Of a stretch of DNA of 64,000 nt, positions 51,462 through 60,691 are shown one piece after another. Each line of letters opens with the position of its first letter. The stretch's first letter is position 1. The stretch covers positions 24,239 to 88,238 of the forward strand of contig JACOSO010000035.1 of NCBI GenBank assembly GCA_016178785.1, in the 5' to 3' direction. The notes under the pieces were generated by a model. It searched no databases. It was not told the origin of the DNA and worked only from the letters and a program-made list of their open reading frames with translations. The DNA is from Bacteroidota bacterium (GTDB taxonomy: Bacteria; Bacteroidota; Bacteroidia; Cytophagales; Cyclobacteriaceae). The translations under genes and the position numbers were made by a program.

Positions 51462-52412
51462 ATGAGCATTAGTTACAAAAAAGGCTGGGTAATTATTTTA
51501 AGTATAATTGCCGTACTCATCTCAATCGCTTTCATTCTTCCCTTACAATCTAACGTAAATGAAACAATTAGATTTTCAAGTCAATCAGACGCGTTGTTTA
51601 GACAGTTATTGAATGACACAACCTGGCATAGATGGTGGCCGGGTAAAACGGAAGTCGCAAATCAAAAACTCTTATTTGTACATAATGGCTTCACATTCAC
51701 CGTTGACCGTATTCTACCAAATACTTTCGAGCTCAAAATCACTGCCGATTCATTCAAAACAAATTCTACCCTTCGTCTAATTCCTCAATCGGGAAATAAT
51801 GTTACTATGGCCTTGACGACAAATATTCCGGTTCCTCATAATCCGATAGATCGGATCAAAACATTGGTCGCTTCTTCAAGACTAAAAAGCGTTTATAAAG
51901 AAATTCTGATCAGACTGTCCAGGTACTTCACTTCAATTAAAAATTTATACGATATAGATATTAAGGAGTCGAATGTTTCATTTGAATATGTTACAGCAGT
52001 TTCCCAAACCTTTTCTCACGACCCGAGTATTTCAGAAATATATTTTTTGATTGATAAAGTAAGGGTCTTCATGAAAAATAATGGAGGCATAGAAAAAGGC
52101 TTTCCAATGTTGCATTCGGGTGAAGTAAGTAAAGGTCAATTTTTTGTGCAGGTTGCAATCCCTACCAACAAGCAGCTGCCTTCCTCTAATGAAATAAAAT
52201 CAAAATGGATGTTAAAGGGTGGACATATCCTGACTGCACAAGTTACCGGAAACCGTCAAATTATTTCAAATGCCATGAAGCAAATGGAATATTATATCCA
52301 GGACAATCATCGCAATACCGTTGCGATCGCCTATGAATATTTGATTACCAACCGTCTTGAGCAACCCGACAGCAATAGATGGGTAACAGGAATTTACTTT
52401 CCCGTCATTTGA
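51462..52412 (+). CDS. SRPBCC-GyrI-like two-domain protein with membrane anchor
   Basis: 316 residues. One N-terminal membrane helix (KKGWVIILSIIAVLISIAFI) is followed by a SRPBCC/polyketide-cyclase-like domain (about 30-160, with TTWHRWWPG). A GyrI-like effector-binding domain follows (about 165-316) and ends in AYEYLITNRLEQPDSNRWVT. The GyrI-like fold binds small hydrophobic ligands in transcription regulators, but no DNA-binding part is present here. It may bind a lipid or drug in the periplasm. Its end overlaps the end of the convergent haloperoxidase gene by 19 bases. Confidence 0.75.
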   Translation: MSISYKKGWVIILSIIAVLISIAFILPLQSNVNETIRFSSQSDALFRQLLNDTTWHRWWPGKTEVANQKLLFVHNGFTFTVDRILPNTFELKITADSFKTNSTLRLIPQSGNNVTMALTTNIPVPHNPIDRIKTLVASSRLKSVYKEILIRLSRYFTSIKNLYDIDIKESNVSFEYVTAVSQTFSHDPSISEIYFLIDKVRVFMKNNGGIEKGFPMLHSGEVSKGQFFVQVAIPTNKQLPSSNEIKSKWMLKGGHILTAQVTGNRQIISNAMKQMEYYIQDNHRNTVAIAYEYLITNRLEQPDSNRWVTGIYFPVI

Positions 52413-53722
52413 AAATTCAGTTCTTTGAATTTCCTGTTATAAAGCACCCCCACATTTTGTCCTTGTACTTTACCCTGCTCAATAGCAGACCGATAATGTA
52501 TGCCTCCATATAATCTACTGATACCTGCTTCATCTGCAGCTGCCGTAATTGATGAGAAGGAGCGTTTCATTCCAAGGTACTCCATTTCGGTGGTATCCTC
52601 GAAGGGAAGATTGTCACCCAAAAGATTGGTCAGCACTGTGGAAGCAGCAGCGGTAATCACACTGTGTCCACTAGTGTATTCCGGAAAGGGAGGGGTTTGT
52701 AAAAACGAATGCCACGTTGGTTCAAGGCTCTCCCGAATAACCGTAACTGGACGTATCATGCGACTACGATATTTTTCATCCCAGCATGAAATAAAGCCGT
52801 CAAATATGGCGGCAGAGGTTAAAGCATAAACCTTGGCAGTGCTAATATCATCTGCATTTATTTGTCTGCAGAGAATAGATATGATACCCATCCAATGACC
52901 ACCTGGTGTTGTTTTTTTTGTTGCAAACATCAAGTGGCCTTTGTGCCCAATGACAAACGGATTATCATCCCAATAGTAGGCGATTGTATCTTGTGATGAG
53001 TTTCGTTTTTTGCTGACGTTGTAAACCTCCATTAGTTCCTTATGATACTGACTCCTTTTATCAACACTGTAGGCTGGTGGCAGTGAAGGTCTAAATTGGC
53101 CGGCTGAATCAAGCAACAATGGTTTTATCAATCTCCAATTAGGCTCAATTGCATCCAAGTAGTCCGGAGGAGTTTGTTGCCATTTTCCTGTTTCTTTAAA
53201 CACACTATATTTTGGCATTCCCCTCGTTTCCTTGTAATTGTCTGCGGCAGCCCTTTTCAAAATAGCGGAAGCAATAGTATCGCCAAAGGTTAACGAGTTT
53301 TTATAAAGAACCGCATCATCTTCACTTTCAAATTCCTTCAAAATTTCTTTCTCTGTCTTTGTTAAACTGTCTTTTGAAAAAGTCAAAGCTCTTGCCACAT
53401 TAAAAAAAGATTTGATCGCAGCTACGTTGAAATCGTATTGTTTCCCATTTTCCGGAGACGGCATTGTATCGAACTCTTTTAACTGATCAGTTATTGATTG
53501 TGCTTCTGAATTTTTATACCTGACTGCCTCATAAAAAGCTAAGTTACTATAAGCATATATACGGCCTGCTACTGGCGGAGTGAAAATATCATAAACGATA
53601 ACTTCCGTAAGACGATGCACGCACAGATGTTGAATTCCGTTGATATTAAATGGTCGTGTTCTTTTTTGCGTACATCCGATCGCCAAAGAAAAAAAGAGGA
53701 ATAAAACTACATTGGTTCTCAT
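52394..53722 (-). CDS. Vanadium-dependent haloperoxidase-like lipoprotein (second copy)
   Basis: 442 residues, clearly paralogous to the protein at 47381-48706. Lipoprotein signal MRTNVVLFLFFSLAIGC. The pocket residues are conserved: DEKYRSRMIRPVTVI, FPEYTSGHSVITAAASTVLT and SRLYGGIHYRSAIEQGKVQG. It begins seven bases after the stop of the large FG-GAP gene (53730-57353) and so is the last member of that minus-strand operon. Halide oxidation or phosphate hydrolysis cannot be told apart by sequence alone. Confidence 0.88.
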   Translation of the reverse strand: MRTNVVLFLFFSLAIGCTQKRTRPFNINGIQHLCVHRLTEVIVYDIFTPPVAGRIYAYSNLAFYEAVRYKNSEAQSITDQLKEFDTMPSPENGKQYDFNVAAIKSFFNVARALTFSKDSLTKTEKEILKEFESEDDAVLYKNSLTFGDTIASAILKRAAADNYKETRGMPKYSVFKETGKWQQTPPDYLDAIEPNWRLIKPLLLDSAGQFRPSLPPAYSVDKRSQYHKELMEVYNVSKKRNSSQDTIAYYWDDNPFVIGHKGHLMFATKKTTPGGHWMGIISILCRQINADDISTAKVYALTSAAIFDGFISCWDEKYRSRMIRPVTVIRESLEPTWHSFLQTPPFPEYTSGHSVITAAASTVLTNLLGDNLPFEDTTEMEYLGMKRSFSSITAAADEAGISRLYGGIHYRSAIEQGKVQGQNVGVLYNRKFKELNFQMTGK

Positions 53723-53729
53723 GAAACTC

Positions 53730-56700
53730 TTAATTTTTTGTAATCCTTTTCAGCCCCAGACTATTTGTGATTTCCACATAGTCAACAGCGGTAGTCATTT
53801 GGATAAACCTACCCGACTGAGAATAGAAAGATGATCCGCAGGCAAACTCTTCCTTTCTTTTATGACCGTTCTTTAAATAGATTATGGCGCTCACATCATT
53901 TTGCTCAATCGGTACAATTTTATTTTCATTGCTTTTACTTTCAAAGATTTTCAATCGGCCAGAATTTTGCCCCGCAGCTATCAATAATTTCCCATTCCCA
54001 TTTAATTGCACCAACGATTTTCCGTTTCCGGGAATGTATATACCACTTGCAGCAATTGATAAGGGTAAAAAATCCCCTTTCCCATCACCTTTTAATAGTA
54101 GTCCGTTTAAGGCATCATATCTTCCAAGATAAGGAGCCATTGAAAATTCATTGCCAGTCAAAACAATATCCACATTCCCGTCACCATTGAAGTCGTTAGC
54201 GACAATGCCATAGACAGGTGACCATTGTGTCTGAGCCGGAAGTTTATGTAGTACAAAATTCAGATTTCCTTTATTTTCAATCCATGAAGTATTGAAATTG
54301 GCAGCTGATAATTGCAAAGCTCCCTTCTTTTCTATTTCGGTGAAAATGGAATTAAAATCCGTATTTGCGTAGGTAGAATAATTGGGAAACCGCTCTCTCA
54401 TCGCTGTCATTTCACTAATAAACTCATCACGCCCAGCGATGGGGAATTCCTTCATCTCAGGATTCGCAACAGAAACCGGGAGCCATGTACTAAAAACAGC
54501 ATCAAAACTTCCGTTGTTATCAAAATCTTTTGCGATCGATTTTATTGGATGCTTTTGGGACGGATGAATGAAACCATTTGTCCCGCAGTTGCCCACAATA
54601 TAATCCATGTCACCATCATTGTCCAGATCTGATGCAGTTATGCTGTTCCACCAGCCAGCTTCAGAAACGAGAGAAGTGTTTGCTCCGGAAAACTTTCCAT
54701 TATGGTTTTTAAGAACAGTAACAGGCATCCATTCTCCTGCAATGAGTAAGTCAATCCATCCGTCATTGTCAGCATCGCTCCAGACCGCATCGCAAATCAA
54801 ACCAATATCAGTTAACGAAGGGGCAGCATCTTTCGACACATCCGTAAATTTTATAACTCCGTTTTTGCTGTCATTGCGATAGATGTAACTACTCACCGCT
54901 TTTGGATAGCTGCCAGGCACTACTCTTCCTCCAATAAATAAATCTAAATCACCATCTTGATCATAATCTGCAGCTTTCGCACAGCTCTTTACAGTATAGT
55001 TAAGAGGGAATGCGTCAATGTTTTCTTTAAAGTTTCCTTTTCCGTCATTGATATAAAAATGATCGGCATAGTATTTAGAGCCGGGTTCATTTTCAGATCC
55101 TCCACTCGCTATAAAAACATCTAAGTCTTTGTCGCCATCTGCATCAAAAAGACATATCCCGGCATCGTCCCAATATTTTAGACCTGTTGAGTCAATAAAT
55201 TTATGCCTTGCAAAAGATCCATCCTTTTTCTGAGAGAAAAGAGTAGCATAGAATGGCGAGCCCCCACCAACTAGTAGATCATCAAGACCATCTCCATTTA
55301 AATCTCCCGCTGCTAATGACGGACCATACTGACTTAGCTTATGTGGAATCAATCGCTGAATATTAAAATCTATAAAATCATATTCGGCAGAAACAAAACT
55401 GACACTTGCCTTTTTTGTAATGTCAGTAAACCAATTGTCTGAAGCAATCAATTTGGTTGAGTAAGTTTCGATAGGTAAATCGTCTATAAGTTTTACGGTA
55501 ATCGTTCGATTACAGGCAACATTTTTCAATACCTGCTTCCTTGCGTTAGGCCAAATCACAATAACAGAGTCAACAATTGAGAAGTCTCCCATACCGAAAT
55601 GGGCAATGTTTTCGATACTCGACATGTAACCCCGGTAGGGTGTGTATTCATAAACCTGCTGCTCTTTTTTATAAAAGAGTTTGATGGTCGAGCCTAGTCC
55701 GTTTCTATTTAGTGAATCACCTATTAACTGAATTCGCAAGAAATTAGCATGAGGGCCGTTATTGTTTAGCGTGTTTTCTAAAAGCGTTGATTGCATATCT
55801 GTATTATTGATAATAACATCCAAGTCACCGTCACGATCCAAATCGGCATAAGCCATTCCTGCTGAAAATGTGGGTGTACTCCAGCCCCATTCTTTTGTCT
55901 TATCAGAAAAAGTAATATCACCATTGTTATGAAAAATGTTATTACTGATTTTCACAGATGGCAATTGCTTTACCATCTCCATGATGGGGGTTTTTGCTTT
56001 TGCATTGTCGCGATAAGAAATAAAATCATGGTCAGACATGTCTCGAGGGAGGCCATTTGAAATCATTAAATCCCTATAACCATCATTATCTACATCTACA
56101 GCCAACGGAGCCCAACTCCAATCTGTATGGGCAATTCCAGAGTAGTAAGCCACATCGCCAAAAATGGGTATTCCAATTGAATCGTTGTCTCCAACACGCC
56201 TACCTAAATTTAGCTGCAATGTATTTCGAGCATACTGTTGCAAATACCCAAACTGCTCCGACCGTTGGTAGGTTTGATATTTGATGTCGTTTAACATCAT
56301 TTTTTGGCGATAGTTGGATGCAGACGCCATATCTAACTCAATGATGTCCATCAAGCCATCATTATTAATATCGGCTATGTCATTACCCATTGCATTTTTG
56401 CTTGTGTGCTTCAGGTATCGATTACATTGCTCAGAGAATGTGCCATCATGATTATTTATGTAAAGGTGATTGTTCGACAAATAATCGTTGCTCACATAAA
56501 TGTCTTTCCATCCGTCATTATTAATGTCGGTAATGTTTAGTCCCAAACCATATCCTTCTATTAAAATACCTGCCTCTCTGGAAACATCGGTGAATACAGG
56601 ATGTTTTAAACTGTCATTCCAGTCGTTGCGAAATAACTTATCCGTATTAGGCCATGAACCATCTTTACGTATTGGACGAAATTCATTTGGATATGTGCCG

Positions 56701-57353
56701 TCTAATTCATTTACCAATAAATAAACATCCAGATCACCATCATTATCATAATCAAAAAAGGCAGACATCTGTGTACTGGAATTATCGGCTAAACCGTATT
56801 CCTCGGCCTCATCTTTGAATATAGGTGCGCCTGTTTTTTTATCTACACCCTGATTTACATAGAGAAGGTTCTTCCTATCATCTATGGGAAGTAATACAGC
56901 AGCGCTCACATATATATCGATGAGTCCGTCATTGTTAATATCAACAATGCTTACCCCTTTGCACCATTTGTCTTTACCATCTACCCCTGCTTGCTTTGTA
57001 ACATCCTCAAACTTCATATTGCCTTTATTTAGATAAAGTTTGTTGGGTACACGGTTTCCTGTAAAATAAATATCAGGCAAACTATCGTTATTAAAATCTC
57101 CGATACCGACACCACCACCATTGTAGATATATTCATAATGCAAAACATTGAGGATGTCATCCTCGGAGATATTATTGTTGAAATAGATGCCACTTTCATC
57201 AGGCGAAATTTCACGAAAGAGTGGGTGTTCGTTATTACATGACAGGATAATTAATGAAACTAAGAGCAGGGCAACTAGAAACTTCCTTTGTGCCGACAAT
57301 TTCCTATGGGAACTTGCAAGGCTAAAGTTTAGATAAAAAAAATCTTTAGTCAT
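53730..57353 (-). CDS. Giant FG-GAP/VCBS repeat protein with ASPIC/UnbV domain (first of three)
   Basis: A 1,207-residue exported protein. The signal region (SAQRKFLVALLLVSLIILSC) ends in a lipobox cysteine. FG-GAP repeats with calcium-type DxDxDG loops cover most of the length (GVGIGDFNNDSLPDIYFTGN, FDYDNDGDLDVYLLVN, DLNGDGLDDLLVGGG). Around residues 560-640 lies an ASPIC/UnbV segment (NGLGSTIKLFYKKEQQVYEY, then VIVIWPNARKQVL). The C-terminal 80 residues (LKNGHKRKEEFACGSSFYSQ) form an additional ASPIC-like end that the two upstream paralogues lack. Beta-propeller folds are expected. Its start overlaps the previous gene's stop by four bases, and a haloperoxidase gene follows after seven. Confidence 0.9.
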   Translation of the reverse strand: MTKDFFYLNFSLASSHRKLSAQRKFLVALLLVSLIILSCNNEHPLFREISPDESGIYFNNNISEDDILNVLHYEYIYNGGGVGIGDFNNDSLPDIYFTGNRVPNKLYLNKGNMKFEDVTKQAGVDGKDKWCKGVSIVDINNDGLIDIYVSAAVLLPIDDRKNLLYVNQGVDKKTGAPIFKDEAEEYGLADNSSTQMSAFFDYDNDGDLDVYLLVNELDGTYPNEFRPIRKDGSWPNTDKLFRNDWNDSLKHPVFTDVSREAGILIEGYGLGLNITDINNDGWKDIYVSNDYLSNNHLYINNHDGTFSEQCNRYLKHTSKNAMGNDIADINNDGLMDIIELDMASASNYRQKMMLNDIKYQTYQRSEQFGYLQQYARNTLQLNLGRRVGDNDSIGIPIFGDVAYYSGIAHTDWSWAPLAVDVDNDGYRDLMISNGLPRDMSDHDFISYRDNAKAKTPIMEMVKQLPSVKISNNIFHNNGDITFSDKTKEWGWSTPTFSAGMAYADLDRDGDLDVIINNTDMQSTLLENTLNNNGPHANFLRIQLIGDSLNRNGLGSTIKLFYKKEQQVYEYTPYRGYMSSIENIAHFGMGDFSIVDSVIVIWPNARKQVLKNVACNRTITVKLIDDLPIETYSTKLIASDNWFTDITKKASVSFVSAEYDFIDFNIQRLIPHKLSQYGPSLAAGDLNGDGLDDLLVGGGSPFYATLFSQKKDGSFARHKFIDSTGLKYWDDAGICLFDADGDKDLDVFIASGGSENEPGSKYYADHFYINDGKGNFKENIDAFPLNYTVKSCAKAADYDQDGDLDLFIGGRVVPGSYPKAVSSYIYRNDSKNGVIKFTDVSKDAAPSLTDIGLICDAVWSDADNDGWIDLLIAGEWMPVTVLKNHNGKFSGANTSLVSEAGWWNSITASDLDNDGDMDYIVGNCGTNGFIHPSQKHPIKSIAKDFDNNGSFDAVFSTWLPVSVANPEMKEFPIAGRDEFISEMTAMRERFPNYSTYANTDFNSIFTEIEKKGALQLSAANFNTSWIENKGNLNFVLHKLPAQTQWSPVYGIVANDFNGDGNVDIVLTGNEFSMAPYLGRYDALNGLLLKGDGKGDFLPLSIAASGIYIPGNGKSLVQLNGNGKLLIAAGQNSGRLKIFESKSNENKIVPIEQNDVSAIIYLKNGHKRKEEFACGSSFYSQSGRFIQMTTAVDYVEITNSLGLKRITKN

Positions 57354-60300
57354 TTCGTTGTAATTACACGAAGGCTATCGTTGTTCATTGCTAATACATA
57401 GTTAGTTTTTCCATTGATGATCAGAGGCTTAACATGTCTTACTTGCCCCTTAACCACTAGTCCGTTTAAAGACTCCGCATTAAAATTCCCATTTCCTTTA
57501 TTTCGGAGTATTGTCCCAAAATCTGCATCATTTCTGCCGAGTTGTATGTTGTTCTGATAAAAATTCCCAAAGAGCATAACATCTGGAGCATTTTCGTCAT
57601 TGGCGTTCATAGCTGTTGCACATTTCATTGAACTAAATTGGGCTTCTGCGGGGAGCTCTTGAATGGTAAACTTACCTTTGCCATCGTTTAAAAATAGTGC
57701 ACTGGAAAAAAAATCAGCGGAAAGTATTTGCGAGTTATCTAATTTATCTGATGAAAATATTTCGCGCAACGTGGCTTTCGCATAGTCTTCAGCATAAAGA
57801 AATTTCTTTTTTATCGTAGGCATCAGCCTTTGCAAATCGCCCTTGCCCATGAATGGTATTTCCTGCCCTTCAACAAAGTAAGTTATCACTTGCTCTTTCG
57901 TTCCATTTCCATCAAAGTCGTTGTAATATAGTCGCACCGGTTCCTCACTTGATGCTTTTAATTTACAATTCTGGCCTTGGTTACCAGCTAGAATATCTAT
58001 ATCACCGTCATTGTCTAAATCTGCTGCCAGTACAAAATTCCACCATCCTTTTTTGTTGGTTACCTTATTCAATTCAAACTTTCCCGAATTATTATTCAGA
58101 TAGACATTTATTCCACCCCAATCTTCACACGTCAGCAAATCCAGATCACCATCTTTGTCCATATCATACCAACTTGCATCAGTTATCATTCCAGCCTTTG
58201 TTAACTCAGGGGCCAATTGAGCAGTGACATCTTCAAATTTTCCACTTCCATTGTTCGCCAACAAGTACGATGAAGGCTTGGCTCCGTATCCCCACGGAAC
58301 AGATCGGCCGCCAATGAATAGGTCAACGTCACCATCATGATCAAAATCATAAGCACAAATACTTGAAGCGTTCACAAAAAGATTTTTAAATGCATCATTT
58401 TTCTTCGTGAGGCTACCAATTCCATCATTCAAATAGATGCATGGAGTCAAATGATTGTCTTCACCGAAATACTCATTACCTCCATTAGCTACGGCTAAGT
58501 CCGGAAAGCCGTCATTATTAAAGTCAGCCCAGCACGCGTCAACTTCTTCATTCGAAATATCTTTTTCTAAATCGGGTTGGGCCACAGGTTTGAGTATACC
58601 CGACTTCTGCTGAATCAACACTACAGCTAATGAAGTCTTTGAAGAGCCCAGAAACAAATCGGATCTACCATCATGATTTATATCGGCAATGGCAAGTGCA
58701 GGTCCTTCGGTTGAGAGCATACGAGGAATTAAAGGCTCACGCGTAAATTCTGGAAACGGATTCTCTTCGTGCTTTACTTCTAATTTCAAGCTGTGAGTGA
58801 TGTCCACAAATTCTTTTGTTGAAGGCTTGATTCTTTTTAGAATAAGATCATGATTAAAGATTGGATTTCCAGGCTGATACGTTGCCTCGAAAACGGTATC
58901 CATCAATGCTGACTTCAACGTTTGATAAGAATTATCAGGCCACACAATAGTGATGGAGTCCGCTGCACTAATGCCTAAGCCGATATGAATAGGTATTTGC
59001 ATACTGGACTGAAATCCCCTGGCAGGAAAGCTCTCGAAACTTTGGACTTGACCTTTCGAAAATACATAAGCCTTTGCTCCCACTGCAAATGGGTTAATCT
59101 CATTTCCTTTAAGTTTAAGGTCGAGATAATGCTTCGTATCTTTTTCTGATCGTGAAAGATTTTCGTAAACAGAGGCAGGATCATCAACATTGTTGGAAAC
59201 AATATCTAAATCCCCATCGTTATCCAAATCGGCATAAATGGCACCATTTGAAAACGAGGGAGTCGCTCCTTCTACTAATTTAGAAATATCATTAAATCTA
59301 AAATTCTGATGAGTATTCAGAAAAAAGCAATTAGTCAATTTTATTTCAGGAAACTTATTTACCAGGGCCATATCTTTCTCCTCTATCCTATTCGTTCTCA
59401 ATTTTTCCTGAATCTCTTTGTCTGAAATAAAATTGACATAATCAATATCATTCATCCTTTTTGGAATTCCATTAGAGATAAACATATCCTTCCACCCATC
59501 GTTATTAAAATCAATCCACAACGTACTCCAACTCCAGTCTGTGGCATAAACTCCGGCATATGTTCCAATTTCACTAAACATTCCGTTGCCACGATTTAAC
59601 TGAAGGTTATTTCGAGTGTACTGATAATCATAGCCGGTTTTTATTTTGTGGTAATAAATATCATAGTCGTCTTCCGCGAGAGACCTTCGGATCATGTAAG
59701 GATCAGCAGGGAGCATGTCCATCGAGGCAATGTCCACCAAACCATCGTTATTAAAATCACCGGCATCTACGCCCATAGAGTACATGCTGGTATGCATCAA
59801 TCTCTTTGATGATTCATCTGAAAAGGTCCCGTCCTTTTGATTAATATACAAGTAGTCATTTTCGTGAAAATCATTACCCACGTAGACATCGGGCCAACCA
59901 TCTAAATTAATGTCAGTGATTACTACTCCCAATCCGAAGCTGATTGCAGAGCTATTGATCTTTGACTCGCGAGTGACATCAGTGAATCTCTGACCATCGT
60001 TTCTATACATTCGGTCACCTGATTTTTCTTGATATGTTGCAAGGAATTTTGATCGGGGGGCAAAGGTTCCATTTTGATCAATAGCGTGGTTTAGCAAAAA
60101 CATATCAAGATCTCCATCCAAATCATAATCAAAAAATGCAGCCTGCGTACAGTATCCAGAAAAGTCGAGGCCAAATTTTACTGCTTCATTCTCAAAATAA
60201 GGAACCCCACTATGCAAGCCTTTATTAACCCACAACTCATTTGGTTTCTCAAGTGACTCTATTCCACTTACACGACATACATATATATCAAGCCACCCAT

Positions 60301-60670
60301 CATGGTTTATGTCAACCACCGACACTCCTGTGGACCATCCGCTATCATATCTAATACCACTTTGTTCGGTAATATCTTCAAACCGAAAATTTCCCCTGTT
60401 TAAAAAAAGTTTATCAACAGATTGATTGGCAGAAAAAAAAAGATCTATTTGCCCGTCATTATCAAAATCGCCCGCGCCCACTCCTCCTCCGTTATAGAAA
60501 TACATGTACTTAAACATATTAAGAACGGGAGTCGGTGCAAGCCTGTTTTCGAAAGTCAAGCCAGTTCGCTTGGCTGGCAATACTTTGAAAAAATAGTTCT
60601 CCTGATTCTTCTTACAACTGGCAGAAGCAAACGCAAGTAAGATAATAAATACTATTACACGCATGATCAA
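57350..60670 (-). CDS. Giant FG-GAP/VCBS repeat protein with ASPIC/UnbV domain (second of three)
   Basis: 1,106 residues with a lipoprotein signal (MRVIVFIILLAFASASC). FG-GAP repeats occupy both halves (GVGAGDFDNDGQIDLFFSAN, DINLDGWPDVYVGNDFHEND, DINHDGRSDLFLGSS). A central UnbV segment reads NPFAVGAKAYVFSKGQVQSF, FPARGFQSSMQIPIHIGLGI, DSITIVWPDNSYQTL. It is paralogous along its whole length to its neighbours. It overlaps the next gene by four bases (ATGA) and follows the third paralogue after 21 bases, so all three are one transcript. Likely a surface- or periplasm-facing scaffold; function unknown. Confidence 0.9.
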   Translation of the reverse strand: MIMRVIVFIILLAFASASCKKNQENYFFKVLPAKRTGLTFENRLAPTPVLNMFKYMYFYNGGGVGAGDFDNDGQIDLFFSANQSVDKLFLNRGNFRFEDITEQSGIRYDSGWSTGVSVVDINHDGWLDIYVCRVSGIESLEKPNELWVNKGLHSGVPYFENEAVKFGLDFSGYCTQAAFFDYDLDGDLDMFLLNHAIDQNGTFAPRSKFLATYQEKSGDRMYRNDGQRFTDVTRESKINSSAISFGLGVVITDINLDGWPDVYVGNDFHENDYLYINQKDGTFSDESSKRLMHTSMYSMGVDAGDFNNDGLVDIASMDMLPADPYMIRRSLAEDDYDIYYHKIKTGYDYQYTRNNLQLNRGNGMFSEIGTYAGVYATDWSWSTLWIDFNNDGWKDMFISNGIPKRMNDIDYVNFISDKEIQEKLRTNRIEEKDMALVNKFPEIKLTNCFFLNTHQNFRFNDISKLVEGATPSFSNGAIYADLDNDGDLDIVSNNVDDPASVYENLSRSEKDTKHYLDLKLKGNEINPFAVGAKAYVFSKGQVQSFESFPARGFQSSMQIPIHIGLGISAADSITIVWPDNSYQTLKSALMDTVFEATYQPGNPIFNHDLILKRIKPSTKEFVDITHSLKLEVKHEENPFPEFTREPLIPRMLSTEGPALAIADINHDGRSDLFLGSSKTSLAVVLIQQKSGILKPVAQPDLEKDISNEEVDACWADFNNDGFPDLAVANGGNEYFGEDNHLTPCIYLNDGIGSLTKKNDAFKNLFVNASSICAYDFDHDGDVDLFIGGRSVPWGYGAKPSSYLLANNGSGKFEDVTAQLAPELTKAGMITDASWYDMDKDGDLDLLTCEDWGGINVYLNNNSGKFELNKVTNKKGWWNFVLAADLDNDGDIDILAGNQGQNCKLKASSEEPVRLYYNDFDGNGTKEQVITYFVEGQEIPFMGKGDLQRLMPTIKKKFLYAEDYAKATLREIFSSDKLDNSQILSADFFSSALFLNDGKGKFTIQELPAEAQFSSMKCATAMNANDENAPDVMLFGNFYQNNIQLGRNDADFGTILRNKGNGNFNAESLNGLVVKGQVRHVKPLIINGKTNYVLAMNNDSLRVITTK

Positions 60671-60691
60671 TATTTAACTCCTAAGGAAAAA

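Noticed and set aside
53831..54190. Long + strand frames opposite the FG-GAP genes
   Set aside because: Repetitive Asp/Gly/Asn codons leave the complement open by chance; the translations show no domain.
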